Below, one piece after another: positions 51,745-59,961 of a stretch of 64,000 nt of DNA. The notes under the pieces are model-generated. The model was given only the letters and a program-made list of their open reading frames with translations. It ran no database searches and had not been told where the DNA came from. How positions within the stretch are numbered: position 1 is the first letter of the stretch; the number at the start of each line of letters is the position of its first letter. Source of the DNA: Bradyrhizobium sp. SZCCT0153 (lineage in GTDB: Bacteria; Pseudomonadota; Alphaproteobacteria; Rhizobiales; Xanthobacteraceae); NCBI RefSeq assembly GCF_018129995.1, contig NZ_JAFCKS010000001.1:1565260-1629259 (forward strand), in the 5' to 3' direction. Both the position numbers and the translations under genes were made by a program.

Positions 51745-52481
51745 CGACGAGCGCAGCCGAGCCGCTGCTGGCGCTGTCCAACGTCAATACGTTCTACGGG
51801 CAGGCGCAGGTGCATTTCGATCTGTCGATCACGGTCGGCCGCGGCCACATCGTCTGCCTGCTCGGCGGCAATGCCAGCGGCAAGTCCACGACGATGAAGA
51901 TCATCCTCGGCCTCGTGAAGCCGCGATCAGGTGACGTGACGTTCGATGGCGCCTCGCTGCTGGGGCTGACCACGCCGCAGATCGTCCGCCGTGGCATCGC
52001 CTCGGTGCCCGAGGCGCGGCGCCTCTTCGCCGACATGAGCGTGCGTGAAAACATCCTGATGGGCGCCTTCGTGCGCAACGATCGCGAGGCGATCGCGCAG
52101 GATCTCGAGAAGATGCTGGGGCTGTTTCCCAAGCTCGGCCAGCGGCTGTCGCAGCGCGCCGGCTCGCTCTCCGGCGGCGAGCAGCAGATGGTCGCGATGG
52201 CGCGCGCGCTGATGAGCCGTCCCCGGATGATCGTGATGGACGAGCCGACCATGGGGCTGTCGCCGCTCTATGTCGATCGCGTGCTGGAGCTGATCCGCAC
52301 CATCAACCAGGAAGGCGTCTCGGTCTTCATGGTCGAGCAGAACGCCAGCCTCGCACTCGAGATCGCGCACGAGGCCTATGTGCTCCAGACCGGCAAGATC
52401 GTGCTCTCCGGACCGGCGCGCGCGTTGAAGGACGACCCCCGCATCCGCGACGCCTATCTCGGCGGCTCCGAGGCGGCCTGA
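51741..52481 (+). CDS. LivF-type ABC ATP-binding protein
   Basis: 246-residue partner ATPase. The Walker A is GGNASGKSTT, a variant of GxNGAGKTT with Ala-Ser in place of Gly-Ala. Signature LSGGEQQMVAMARALMSRPR, Walker B IVMDEPTMGLSP and EQNASLALEIAHEAYVLQTG are typical of LivF. It overlaps the LivG-type gene by 4 bases and ends the operon. Confidence 0.93.
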   Translation: MTTSAAEPLLALSNVNTFYGQAQVHFDLSITVGRGHIVCLLGGNASGKSTTMKIILGLVKPRSGDVTFDGASLLGLTTPQIVRRGIASVPEARRLFADMSVRENILMGAFVRNDREAIAQDLEKMLGLFPKLGQRLSQRAGSLSGGEQQMVAMARALMSRPRMIVMDEPTMGLSPLYVDRVLELIRTINQEGVSVFMVEQNASLALEIAHEAYVLQTGKIVLSGPARALKDDPRIRDAYLGGSEAA

Positions 52482-52509
52482 TGCAATGCGCTGACCTCTC
52501 CGCCTCGTC

Positions 52510-52532
52510 ATGGCCGGGCTTGTCCCGGCCAT
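52510..52532. repeat. Hairpin after the Liv-type operon
   Basis: ATGGCCGGG-CTTGT-CCCGGCCAT, a 9-bp stem of the GGCCGGGCTTGTCCCGGCC repeat type common in Bradyrhizobium, lying 28 bases after the operon stop and probably acting as terminator. Confidence 0.65.
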
Positions 52533-52602
52533 CCACGTCTTAACTCCGGGCACTCCTGCAAATTCGCATATACGGTCATCAGGACGCAGCCGGGGCTGGT
52601 CA

Positions 52603-52630
52603 GTATGATCATTCTATGAAATTATCATAC
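52603..52630 (+). promoter_or_regulatory. Exact NikR-type operator
   Basis: GTATGA-N16-TCATAC, the operator form defined for E. coli NikR, is exact, within longer arms CAGTATGAT / ATCATACTG. It lies just before the nickel/cobalt permease gene and would overlap its promoter. TATGAT at 52604-52609 could be the -10, so bound NikR with Ni would block transcription. Confidence 0.85.
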
Positions 52631-52657
52631 TGCTGGCGCGGATGGCGCGCGGACGGA

Positions 52658-53737
52658 ATGATTGCTGTGTCGAAATTGTCCTTGCGGGCGGTCGAGCCCG
52701 GTGTGGTGCTGCTGTTCGGCGGGCTCATCGCCGCCAATATCGCAGCGTGGATGTGGGCCTTCGCTGCTTTCGGTGACCGGCCGACGGTGATGGCGACCGC
52801 GCTGCTCGCCTGGGTGTTCGGCCTGCGCCACGCCGTCGATGCCGACCACATCGCTGCCATCGACAATGTCGTGCGCAAGCTGATGCAAGCGGGCGGCACG
52901 CCGCGCAGCGTCGGCCTTTATTTCGCGCTCGGACATTCCACCGTGGTCGTGGTCGCGACCATGCTGCTTGCGCTGGGCGTGGTGAGCCTCGGCGGCGACA
53001 GCCTGCTGCGGGAAATCGGCGGCTTCATCGGCACCTCGGTGTCGGCGCTGTTCCTGCTGGTGATCGCGGCCATCAATCTCGCTATCTTCGTCAGCCTGTG
53101 GCGGACGCTTCGTATCGCGCGCGAGCAGGGCGTTCACGACGCCGAAGGCCTCGAGGCGCTGCTTGCCAGCCGCGGCTTCCTCGCTCGGCTGCTCGGCCCG
53201 ATGTTTCGCCTGGTGACAAAGCCGCAGCACATGTATCCGCTGGGATTCCTGTTCGGGCTCGGCTTCGATACCGCGACCGAGATCGGCCTGCTCAGCATCT
53301 CCGCCGGTGAGGCCGCGCGCGGCGCTTCGTTCGCCGATATCCTGGTCTTTCCCGCGCTGTTCGCCGCCGGCATGGCGCTGGTCGACACCGCCGACTCCGC
53401 GCTGATGGTCAGCGCCTATCGCTGGGCCTTCGTCGATCCCTTGCGAAAGCTCTGGTACAACCTCACGATCACCGGCGCCTCCGTCGCGGTGGCGCTGTTG
53501 ATCGGCGGCATCGAGGCGCTTGGCCTGATCGCGGATCGCCTCGGCCTGTCCGGCGGCGTGTGGACGCTGGTCGATCACCTGAACGGGTCGCTTGCGAATG
53601 TCGGCTTTGCCGTGATTGCGCTGTTCGTTGTCGCCTGGCTCGTCTCGGTCATGCTCTATCGCCGTGTGTTTGCAGGCGATCGGCACCGCGCCGCGCCAAG
53701 GGTCCTGGAATGCACCGATGCGACCGAGGCGGCCTGA
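52658..53737 (+). CDS. High-affinity nickel/cobalt permease (NiCoT, HoxN/HupN/NixA family)
   Basis: About 359 residues, eight-helix inner-membrane importer. The NiCoT signature HAVDADH (HX4DH) is intact in GLRHAVDADHIAAIDNVVRK, then LYFALGHSTVVVV and LGFLFGLGFDTATEIGLL, all ligand-region motifs. An upstream ATG at 52616 lies inside the NikR-type operator, so ATG 52658, preceded by GGACGGA, is preferred. The NikR-type operator favours nickel over cobalt. Nickel is needed for hydrogenase and urease. Confidence 0.93.
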   Translation: MIAVSKLSLRAVEPGVVLLFGGLIAANIAAWMWAFAAFGDRPTVMATALLAWVFGLRHAVDADHIAAIDNVVRKLMQAGGTPRSVGLYFALGHSTVVVVATMLLALGVVSLGGDSLLREIGGFIGTSVSALFLLVIAAINLAIFVSLWRTLRIAREQGVHDAEGLEALLASRGFLARLLGPMFRLVTKPQHMYPLGFLFGLGFDTATEIGLLSISAGEAARGASFADILVFPALFAAGMALVDTADSALMVSAYRWAFVDPLRKLWYNLTITGASVAVALLIGGIEALGLIADRLGLSGGVWTLVDHLNGSLANVGFAVIALFVVAWLVSVMLYRRVFAGDRHRAAPRVLECTDATEAA

Positions 53738-56030
53738 TCTCGGTCGTCGCTGCGGCGCGCTGACGGCACTCCCGGCCTTCGTCCTTCTCGCGGATTGCGA
53801 CAGGGCCTTGGCGCAGAGCAACGGTGCCTCGCGCGAGCTGCCCGCGATCCAGGTCACCCGCGGCGAGACGCCGCGTCACAAGAAGCCGCCTGTGCCGCGA
53901 CGCGCCGGCAAACCGGCGGTGGACGGCAGCAGCGTCGCACAGCCGGCGCCAACGCCGCCAGCGGATGTCGCCGGTGTCGCCTCCGGCGCGAAAGGCGCGC
54001 CCGGAATGGCGAGCGAGCTCACCGTCTCCGGCGACGCGGTCAACGCGCGCCCCTTCACCCGGCCGGGCGAGGCGCTCGAAGCCGTGCCGGGGCTGATCGT
54101 GACCCAGCATTCCGGCGAGGGCAAAGCCAACCAGTATTTTCTGCGCGGCTATAATCTCGATCACGGCACCGATCTTGCGATCACCGTCGACGACGTCCCC
54201 GTCAACATGCGGACCCACGCGCACGGCCAGGGCTATGCTGATCTGAACTGGCTGATTCCGGAAACCGTCGCCGCGATCGACGTGCGCAAGGGGCCGTATT
54301 TCGCCGACGAGGGAGACTTCGCCTCCGTCGGCAGCGTGCGTATCGGCCTGATCGACCGAACCGAAAAGGGTCTCGCGCAGGTGACCGCCGGCAGCTTTGG
54401 CTATCGCCGCCTGCTCGGCATGGACTCCGCGACAGTCGGCGATGGCTCGCTGCTCGTCGCCGGCGAGCTCGGCACCTATAACGGTCCCTGGGACAATCCG
54501 GACAACGTTCGAAAGCTCAACGGCCTCGTGCGCTACAGCCAGGGCACTGCGACCGATGGAGTCTCCATAACCGGTATGGCCTATGTCAATAAATGGAATT
54601 CGACGGACCAGGTGCCGCAGCGCGCGATCACCAGCGGCCTGCTCGACCGCTTCGGCTCGGAAGATCCGAGCGATGGCGGCAACACCAACCGCTTCGCGCT
54701 CTCGGCCCGCGTCGCGCAGAGCGACGATCTCGGCTCGTGGAAGGCCAACGCTTATGTCGTGAAGAGCCAGCTCGATCTCTTCAACAATTTTACCTACTAC
54801 CTCAGCGATCCCATGCTCGGCGACCAGTTTCACCAGCACGACGACCGACTGATGGCTGGCGCCAACATCTCGCGCACGCTGAGCGGCTCGTTGGCGGGCC
54901 TGCCGATGCAGACCACCTTCGGCCTGCAATCGCGCTATGACGCGATCGACCTTGCGCTCACCAACTCGTTCCAGCGCGGATTTCTCGCCAACATCCGCAG
55001 CGACAAGGTCGGCGAGGGCAGCGTCGGCCTCTATGCCGAGAACACCGTGCGCTGGGCCGACTGGCTCAGGACCACGATCGGCTTCCGCGGCGACTACTAC
55101 GCCGCCGATGTCACCTCGCTGTTCGATGCCGGCAATTCCGGCCGTGCCGACGCCGCGCTCGGCAGCCCGAAATTCCGGATGGTGCTCGGCCCCTTCAACC
55201 AGACCGAATTCTTTCTCGGCGCCGGCACCGGCATGCATTCCAACGACGCGCGCGGCGCGACCACGACGGAAGACCCCGGCGATGCCTCCACAAGGCTGAC
55301 GCCGTCGCCGCTGCTGGTGCGCACGCGGGGAGCGGAGGTCGGCGTCCGCAGCAGAATTGTTCCCGGCCTCGACAGCTCGCTCAGCCTGTTCATCCTCGAC
55401 CAGGATTCCGAGATCCTGTTCTCAGGTGATGCCGGCGACACCTCGGCGACCCGCGCCAGCCGCCGCTACGGTTTCGAATGGACCAGCCATTATCGCCCGC
55501 GATCGTGGATCGATATCGACGCCGATCTCGCCATGACGCATGCGCGCTTTCGCGGCACCGACAGCGAGCAGGCGGAGGTCTACGCCTCGCTGGCCGGCTA
55601 TCCAGAGGCGCAGATCGGCAATGCGCCCGGCAATTACATTCCGAATGCGCCGGCGATGGTGGCCTCGGCCGGCGTCACGCTCGGCGAGAAGACCGGCTGG
55701 TTCGGGGCCTTGCGCTGGCGCTATCTGGCGTCGAGCCCGCTCACGGAAGACAATGCCTTCCGCTCCTCCGCGACCAGCATCTTCAACGGCCGCCTCGGCT
55801 ATCGCATCGACAACGGCTGGCGCGTCCAGCTCGACGTGCTCAATCTCTTCAACACGCAGGCGAACCAGATCACCTACGCTTACGGTTCGCTGCTCAAGAC
55901 CGACACGCTGTACAATCTCTGCACCGGCGGCGTCGCACCGACGGCGGTCTGCCAGAACGGTGTGATGGACTACGTGCTGCACCCGGTCGAGCCGCTGACG
56001 TTCCGCCTCACCGTAGCCGGAGCGTTCTGA
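53718..56030 (+). CDS. TonB-dependent outer-membrane receptor, probably for nickel
   Basis: 770-residue receptor. The signal peptide ends at DRALAQ, followed by a TonB-box-like ELPAIQVTRGE. The plug domain contains GEALEAVPGLIVTQHSGEGK, ANQYFLRGYNLDHGTDLAIT and VDDVPVNMRTHAHGQGYADL; the barrel ends in EPLTFRLTVAGAF. The gene overlaps the nickel permease gene by 20 bases, so both are expressed from the NikR-controlled promoter. The substrate is inferred from that linkage, not from residues. ATG 53718 gives a proper leader. Confidence 0.88.
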   Translation: MRPRRPDLGRRCGALTALPAFVLLADCDRALAQSNGASRELPAIQVTRGETPRHKKPPVPRRAGKPAVDGSSVAQPAPTPPADVAGVASGAKGAPGMASELTVSGDAVNARPFTRPGEALEAVPGLIVTQHSGEGKANQYFLRGYNLDHGTDLAITVDDVPVNMRTHAHGQGYADLNWLIPETVAAIDVRKGPYFADEGDFASVGSVRIGLIDRTEKGLAQVTAGSFGYRRLLGMDSATVGDGSLLVAGELGTYNGPWDNPDNVRKLNGLVRYSQGTATDGVSITGMAYVNKWNSTDQVPQRAITSGLLDRFGSEDPSDGGNTNRFALSARVAQSDDLGSWKANAYVVKSQLDLFNNFTYYLSDPMLGDQFHQHDDRLMAGANISRTLSGSLAGLPMQTTFGLQSRYDAIDLALTNSFQRGFLANIRSDKVGEGSVGLYAENTVRWADWLRTTIGFRGDYYAADVTSLFDAGNSGRADAALGSPKFRMVLGPFNQTEFFLGAGTGMHSNDARGATTTEDPGDASTRLTPSPLLVRTRGAEVGVRSRIVPGLDSSLSLFILDQDSEILFSGDAGDTSATRASRRYGFEWTSHYRPRSWIDIDADLAMTHARFRGTDSEQAEVYASLAGYPEAQIGNAPGNYIPNAPAMVASAGVTLGEKTGWFGALRWRYLASSPLTEDNAFRSSATSIFNGRLGYRIDNGWRVQLDVLNLFNTQANQITYAYGSLLKTDTLYNLCTGGVAPTAVCQNGVMDYVLHPVEPLTFRLTVAGAF

Positions 56031-56035
56031 GCATA

Positions 56036-57547
56036 TCAGACGGAGGCCGCGCTCGGAGCCGGCTCCGCCGGCAGATCGTCGCCATTGGGATCGCCCGGCG
56101 CCGTGGCCCAGGCCAGTTCCACCAGCGTCACGAACCTGCGGCCGGCGCCATCGAGCTGGCACACGATCAGCCCCTGCTCCTCCATGTAGCCGAGCAGGCG
56201 TTGTGCCCGGCGCAGGGAGTGCGAGCCGTAGGCGCGGGCGATCGCGGCATCGCCGGGGCAGGGCCAGCCTTCCTTCGCCGCGCGCGCGATCATCATGAAC
56301 ACGCCCTGCATGTCGTCGGGCAGGATCGAGGCACGTAGCGAGACGTCCTGCCAGGCGTCGTCCTCGGCATGCTCGGCGCCGAGCCCGGCGCGTGCGCGTG
56401 TCAGCATGCGGCGGAATTCGGTGAGGTCGGGCACCGCGGAGCCGAGGCCCTCGATGCGGCAGCGAACCACGAACTCCTGATAGAGCACGCCGACGGCGCG
56501 GAACCCGGCATCGGGCGCCGCGAGTACGGCGCGCAAGGTACGATCGATGCGCTCGCGCCGCTCCGCGAGCTCCTCGGCGCTGATCGGCACCTCGACCGCC
56601 TCAGGCCGGATCTCCGGCGCGGCGGCTTTCGCGGCGCGAAGCTGTTCGAGCAGGTCCGGCGCGGGCCGGCGCTGTGGGCGGCTGGCATCGGGCGGCGGCG
56701 CTGCCAGGATCACGGCGCGCATATCCTCGAGTGAGGCTTCCGGCATCGGCATCAGCCGCGGCGTCGAATTGCGCGCGTGGGTGTCGGTCGGACCGATGTG
56801 CAAACGCAGGGGACGGCGCGACAGCGCGGGACCAAGCGCCATGAATTGTCCGCGCTCGAGATCGCGAAAGGCTTCGGCCTGCCGCCGCTCCATGCCGAGC
56901 AAATCGGCGGCGCGCGCCATGTCGATGTCGAGGAAGGTCCGCCCCATCAGGAAGTTCGACGCTTCCGCCGCGACGTTCTTGGCGAGCTTTGCCAGCCGCT
57001 GGGTCGCGATGATGCCGGCAAGGCCGCGCTTGCGGCCGCGGCACATCAGATTGGTCATCGCACCGAGCGAAAGCTTGCGCGCTTCGTCGGAAACTTCGCC
57101 GGCGACCGCCGGCGCGAACAGCTGCGCTTCGTCCACCACCACCAGCATCGGGTACCAATGGTCGCGGTCCACGTCGAACAGCCCGCCGAGGAAGGCTGCG
57201 GCGCGGCGCATCTGGTTTTCCGCGTCGAGCCCTTCGAGATTGAGCACGGTGGAGACGCGATGCAGCCGTGCGCGCTCGCCGGCGACCTGAAGCCCGCGCT
57301 CGGTGTGATCCTCGGCCTCGATCACGAGATGACCGAAATGCTCGGCCAGCGTGACGAAATCGCCTTCCGGGTCGATGATGGCCTGCTGCACCCAGGGCGC
57401 GCTCTGTTCCAGCAGACGCCGCAGCAGATGCGATTTGCCGGAGCCCGAATTGCCCTGCACCAGCAGACGGGTCGCCAGGAGTTCCTCGAGGTCCATGGCC
57501 GCCGCGGCGCCCGCCGCGGTCTGCCCCATCTCGATCGCAACCGTCAT
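56036..57547 (-). CDS. HerA-like ATP-binding protein (DUF87) with C-terminal winged helix
   Basis: 503-residue P-loop ATPase. Walker A is GNSGSGKSHLLR near residue 32 and Walker B is MLVVVDEAQLFAP. RGRKRGLAGIIATQRLAKLA resembles the HerA/VirB4-type sensor region. The second half holds a helical segment and a winged-helix-like end (AIARAYGSHSLRRAQRLLGY, MEEQGLIVCQLDGAGRRFV). The partner and function are unknown; no NurA nuclease or mobilisation gene is adjacent. A TTG at 57559 is an alternative start. Confidence 0.82.
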   Translation of the reverse strand: MTVAIEMGQTAAGAAAAMDLEELLATRLLVQGNSGSGKSHLLRRLLEQSAPWVQQAIIDPEGDFVTLAEHFGHLVIEAEDHTERGLQVAGERARLHRVSTVLNLEGLDAENQMRRAAAFLGGLFDVDRDHWYPMLVVVDEAQLFAPAVAGEVSDEARKLSLGAMTNLMCRGRKRGLAGIIATQRLAKLAKNVAAEASNFLMGRTFLDIDMARAADLLGMERRQAEAFRDLERGQFMALGPALSRRPLRLHIGPTDTHARNSTPRLMPMPEASLEDMRAVILAAPPPDASRPQRRPAPDLLEQLRAAKAAAPEIRPEAVEVPISAEELAERRERIDRTLRAVLAAPDAGFRAVGVLYQEFVVRCRIEGLGSAVPDLTEFRRMLTRARAGLGAEHAEDDAWQDVSLRASILPDDMQGVFMMIARAAKEGWPCPGDAAIARAYGSHSLRRAQRLLGYMEEQGLIVCQLDGAGRRFVTLVELAWATAPGDPNGDDLPAEPAPSAASV

Positions 57548-57723
57548 GTCCCGACTCAAATTCCCATCATTCGCGGACAGGGGCTTATCAACCCCGTCGC
57601 GGCGCGTCGAGCACCACGGCGCAAATCATGCGTGTTGCCCACGGCGCAGTTCAGGCGCGATGTGATTGCCGTAGAAGTGCGGGCTGCAACGTTGGGCGGA
57701 GCTCTTGAGCCGGGAGCGGCGCG

Positions 57724-58788
57724 CTACTGCGCGCCCGATCCGCCTTGCACGATCTTCTCGTTCAGCTTCAGGTCCACGGTCTCGACCGTGCGATCGATCT
57801 CGGCATTGGGCGTGCCGAGCTGATGCGAGATCAGCTTGACCAGCAAATCGACGCGCTCGATGAAGGGGGCGCCGCTCGCAACCGCGCGCGCGGCCGATGA
57901 CGGCTTGAGCAGGCTTTCGGCGGCCTTGGCGTATTTCGCGAACGGCACCTGGTCCTGCGGGTCGGCGCCGAGACGGCGGGCGATCGCGTCGACATGGTCG
58001 TAGATCGTCTGCGAGCGCGCCAGGTCGCCGTGCACGGCGTCGCGGATCGACTGCGGCTCGTGCGGCGTGATGCAGCGATAATTGCCGGTGAGCAGCATCG
58101 ACCATTTCGCCAGCGGCACGAACAGGGACGAGAACACCTTCAGCTTCACCGGCACGTCATGGCCGTCGAGCGTCACCGCGTCGATGTCGGCTTCGAGCTC
58201 GCGCAGCACCTTGTTGTGCTTCTCGTCGGCGAAGACCGATGCCTTGAAGTTGGTGGGCAGGCCGACGTGAAGCACGTTCGCAGCCTCTTCCGGCGGACGG
58301 AAGGCCTGCGGGTCGGGCGAGCACAGCGTCACGAGCCCCGGCTCGAAGCGCTCCCACACCTGCGCATTGGTGTAGGCCTCCTCGAGATCCATGTCTGCGA
58401 GCGAGGGGATGCGCTTGAGATAGGGCAGCGGCGGCATGTTCATGATCGACAGGCACGGCAGCTTCGCCGCTGCGATCCTGACCATGAGCACGCGTACGGT
58501 GTGGTTGGTGTATTGCGGCTCCTGCATTGCAAGGCCGACCATGTCGTAGCGTGAGAGGTCGACATTGGCCGGGGTCACCGCGTCGAGCTTGCCGGGCAGA
58601 TCACGCGAGAAGATGGCCCGGTGCACCGCCTCGTCGCGCAACTTGATGCGGACCTCGGTACCGTCGCGGTTGATCAGTTCCGCGGTCTTGGCGCGGCAGA
58701 CCAGGGTCACGTTATGGCCCGCCATCAGCAGCTTCGTGCCCAGCAGCGAGCCGTAGGAAGCCCCGAGAATCAGAATGTTACGCGCCAT
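57724..58788 (-). CDS. Ketopantoate-reductase-like NAD(P)-binding protein
   Basis: 354-residue protein with an N-terminal Rossmann fold (ARNILILGASYGSLLGTKLL, MAGHNVTLVCR) like ApbA/PanE, but GASYGSLLG replaces the usual GxGxxG, and the length exceeds PanE (about 300). A C-terminal helical part includes SLFVPLAKWSMLLTGNYRCI. It may reduce a keto acid or only bind nucleotide. ATG 58788 has a good AAAGGGACGG site. Confidence 0.75.
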   Translation of the reverse strand: MARNILILGASYGSLLGTKLLMAGHNVTLVCRAKTAELINRDGTEVRIKLRDEAVHRAIFSRDLPGKLDAVTPANVDLSRYDMVGLAMQEPQYTNHTVRVLMVRIAAAKLPCLSIMNMPPLPYLKRIPSLADMDLEEAYTNAQVWERFEPGLVTLCSPDPQAFRPPEEAANVLHVGLPTNFKASVFADEKHNKVLRELEADIDAVTLDGHDVPVKLKVFSSLFVPLAKWSMLLTGNYRCITPHEPQSIRDAVHGDLARSQTIYDHVDAIARRLGADPQDQVPFAKYAKAAESLLKPSSAARAVASGAPFIERVDLLVKLISHQLGTPNAEIDRTVETVDLKLNEKIVQGGSGAQ

Positions 58789-59034
58789 ATTCCGTCCCTT
58801 TGAAAATGTGTGTGATTTTTGAGCCCCGGCCGTCATCCGCGGGCGAGTTTCCGGCATGTAAAGCGAAGTGCCCTGGGATGGCAACTGGGATAATGCATAC
58901 AAGGGGCGCCCCTATCGTCCGGAGCCGGGGGACCGAGGGAGCGCTCGCTCCGCATCGACCTTCCCCGACTGCGCTTCGCTCCGTCCGCGCTACGGGCTCT
59001 TGCTGTGTCGTCGTTCTGTCAATCCGCTTGCGTA

Positions 59035-59648
59035 AAAATATTCTTCTTTACCGAAATTCGGTTTTGGCGTATGTGTCGCCCATCCCGGCTCATCCTTGAG
59101 GGGCGATCTTGTGGTCGTCATGTTCGCGAGCCGGGCTTGCGGTGGACGCGGCAGCGTCGGGCACGAGGTCAAGGGCAGGGCGGATTGCTCTCCGTGAGCC
59201 CAAAAACGTCGTGCCGACGAGCGGCGCTGTCAGGTTCGTCTCGTCTGTAAGTTTCCGGCTCCGTCGACAGGGCTGGAAAAACTGCGGCGAAATGGCGGGC
59301 CGTGCGTACGGCAAAACCGTGTGGTCCTGGCCGTCGTTGCTACGGTCAAGCTCTTGCGGATGCGGCATTCGCGTCAACCGGCGCGGTGTCGGCGACTTTC
59401 GCTGGAGTGAGGGAGGCCAAAAGGAACTCGGCTCCCGGGAGAGCACGGCATAAGCCGTCCAACCACTGCGCAGGGAAGGCCGAGTGATTGGCTACACCTG
59501 TATGCTGCTGTGCGGTTTTCTCTGCGTGTGCTTTTCGCGCAGCGGACCGCGGGTGCCAGCCGGCACCCGGCCTTCCCTGCGCCCTCTTGGCTTAAAGAGG
59601 GTGGAGAAACGAAGCAAAGCTCGGGCGAATTGTGCCGCGAGGATGCGA
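59035..59648 (+). repeat. Long structured dispersed repeat, copy B
   Basis: Collinear with copy A at 25505-26118. It carries ACCGAA-A-TTCGGT (59050-59062), the identical 70-base block (59283-59352), CTCCCGGGAG (59432-59441), ACGGC-ATAA-GCCGT (59445-59458) and the 15-bp stem GCGCAGGGAAGGCCG (59468-59482) / CGGCCTTCCCTGCGC (59568-59582). The inner hairpin is GGGTGCC/GGCACCC, one pair longer than in copy A, and CCCTCTT..AAGAGGG (59582-59601) ends it. The rest of the 58789-59961 gap holds no supported gene. Confidence 0.8.
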
Positions 59649-59961
59649 AGCCGTGCCTGCAAGTCGAAATGCGTATCGGAGGAACGCGATGCCGCCCCTT
59701 GCTCCGTCATTGCGAGCGCAGCGACTTGTCCGCCGTGGCGATGTCGAGAGATCGAGCGTCTCCCTCACTCTCGTGCCCCGGACGCAGCGCAACTTCCCCG
59801 GCGATGCGCAGCTTCGTCCGGTGCGGTGCGCTGCTGAGCCGGGGCCCATGTCTCCGCATTCCGCCATGCAACTTCCGGGTCCCGGCTCTGAGCGGCAACG
59901 CTTCGCGTTGCAGCGCGTCCGGGAGACGGGAGTGGGCAATGACGATGTGGGACGAATTCGG

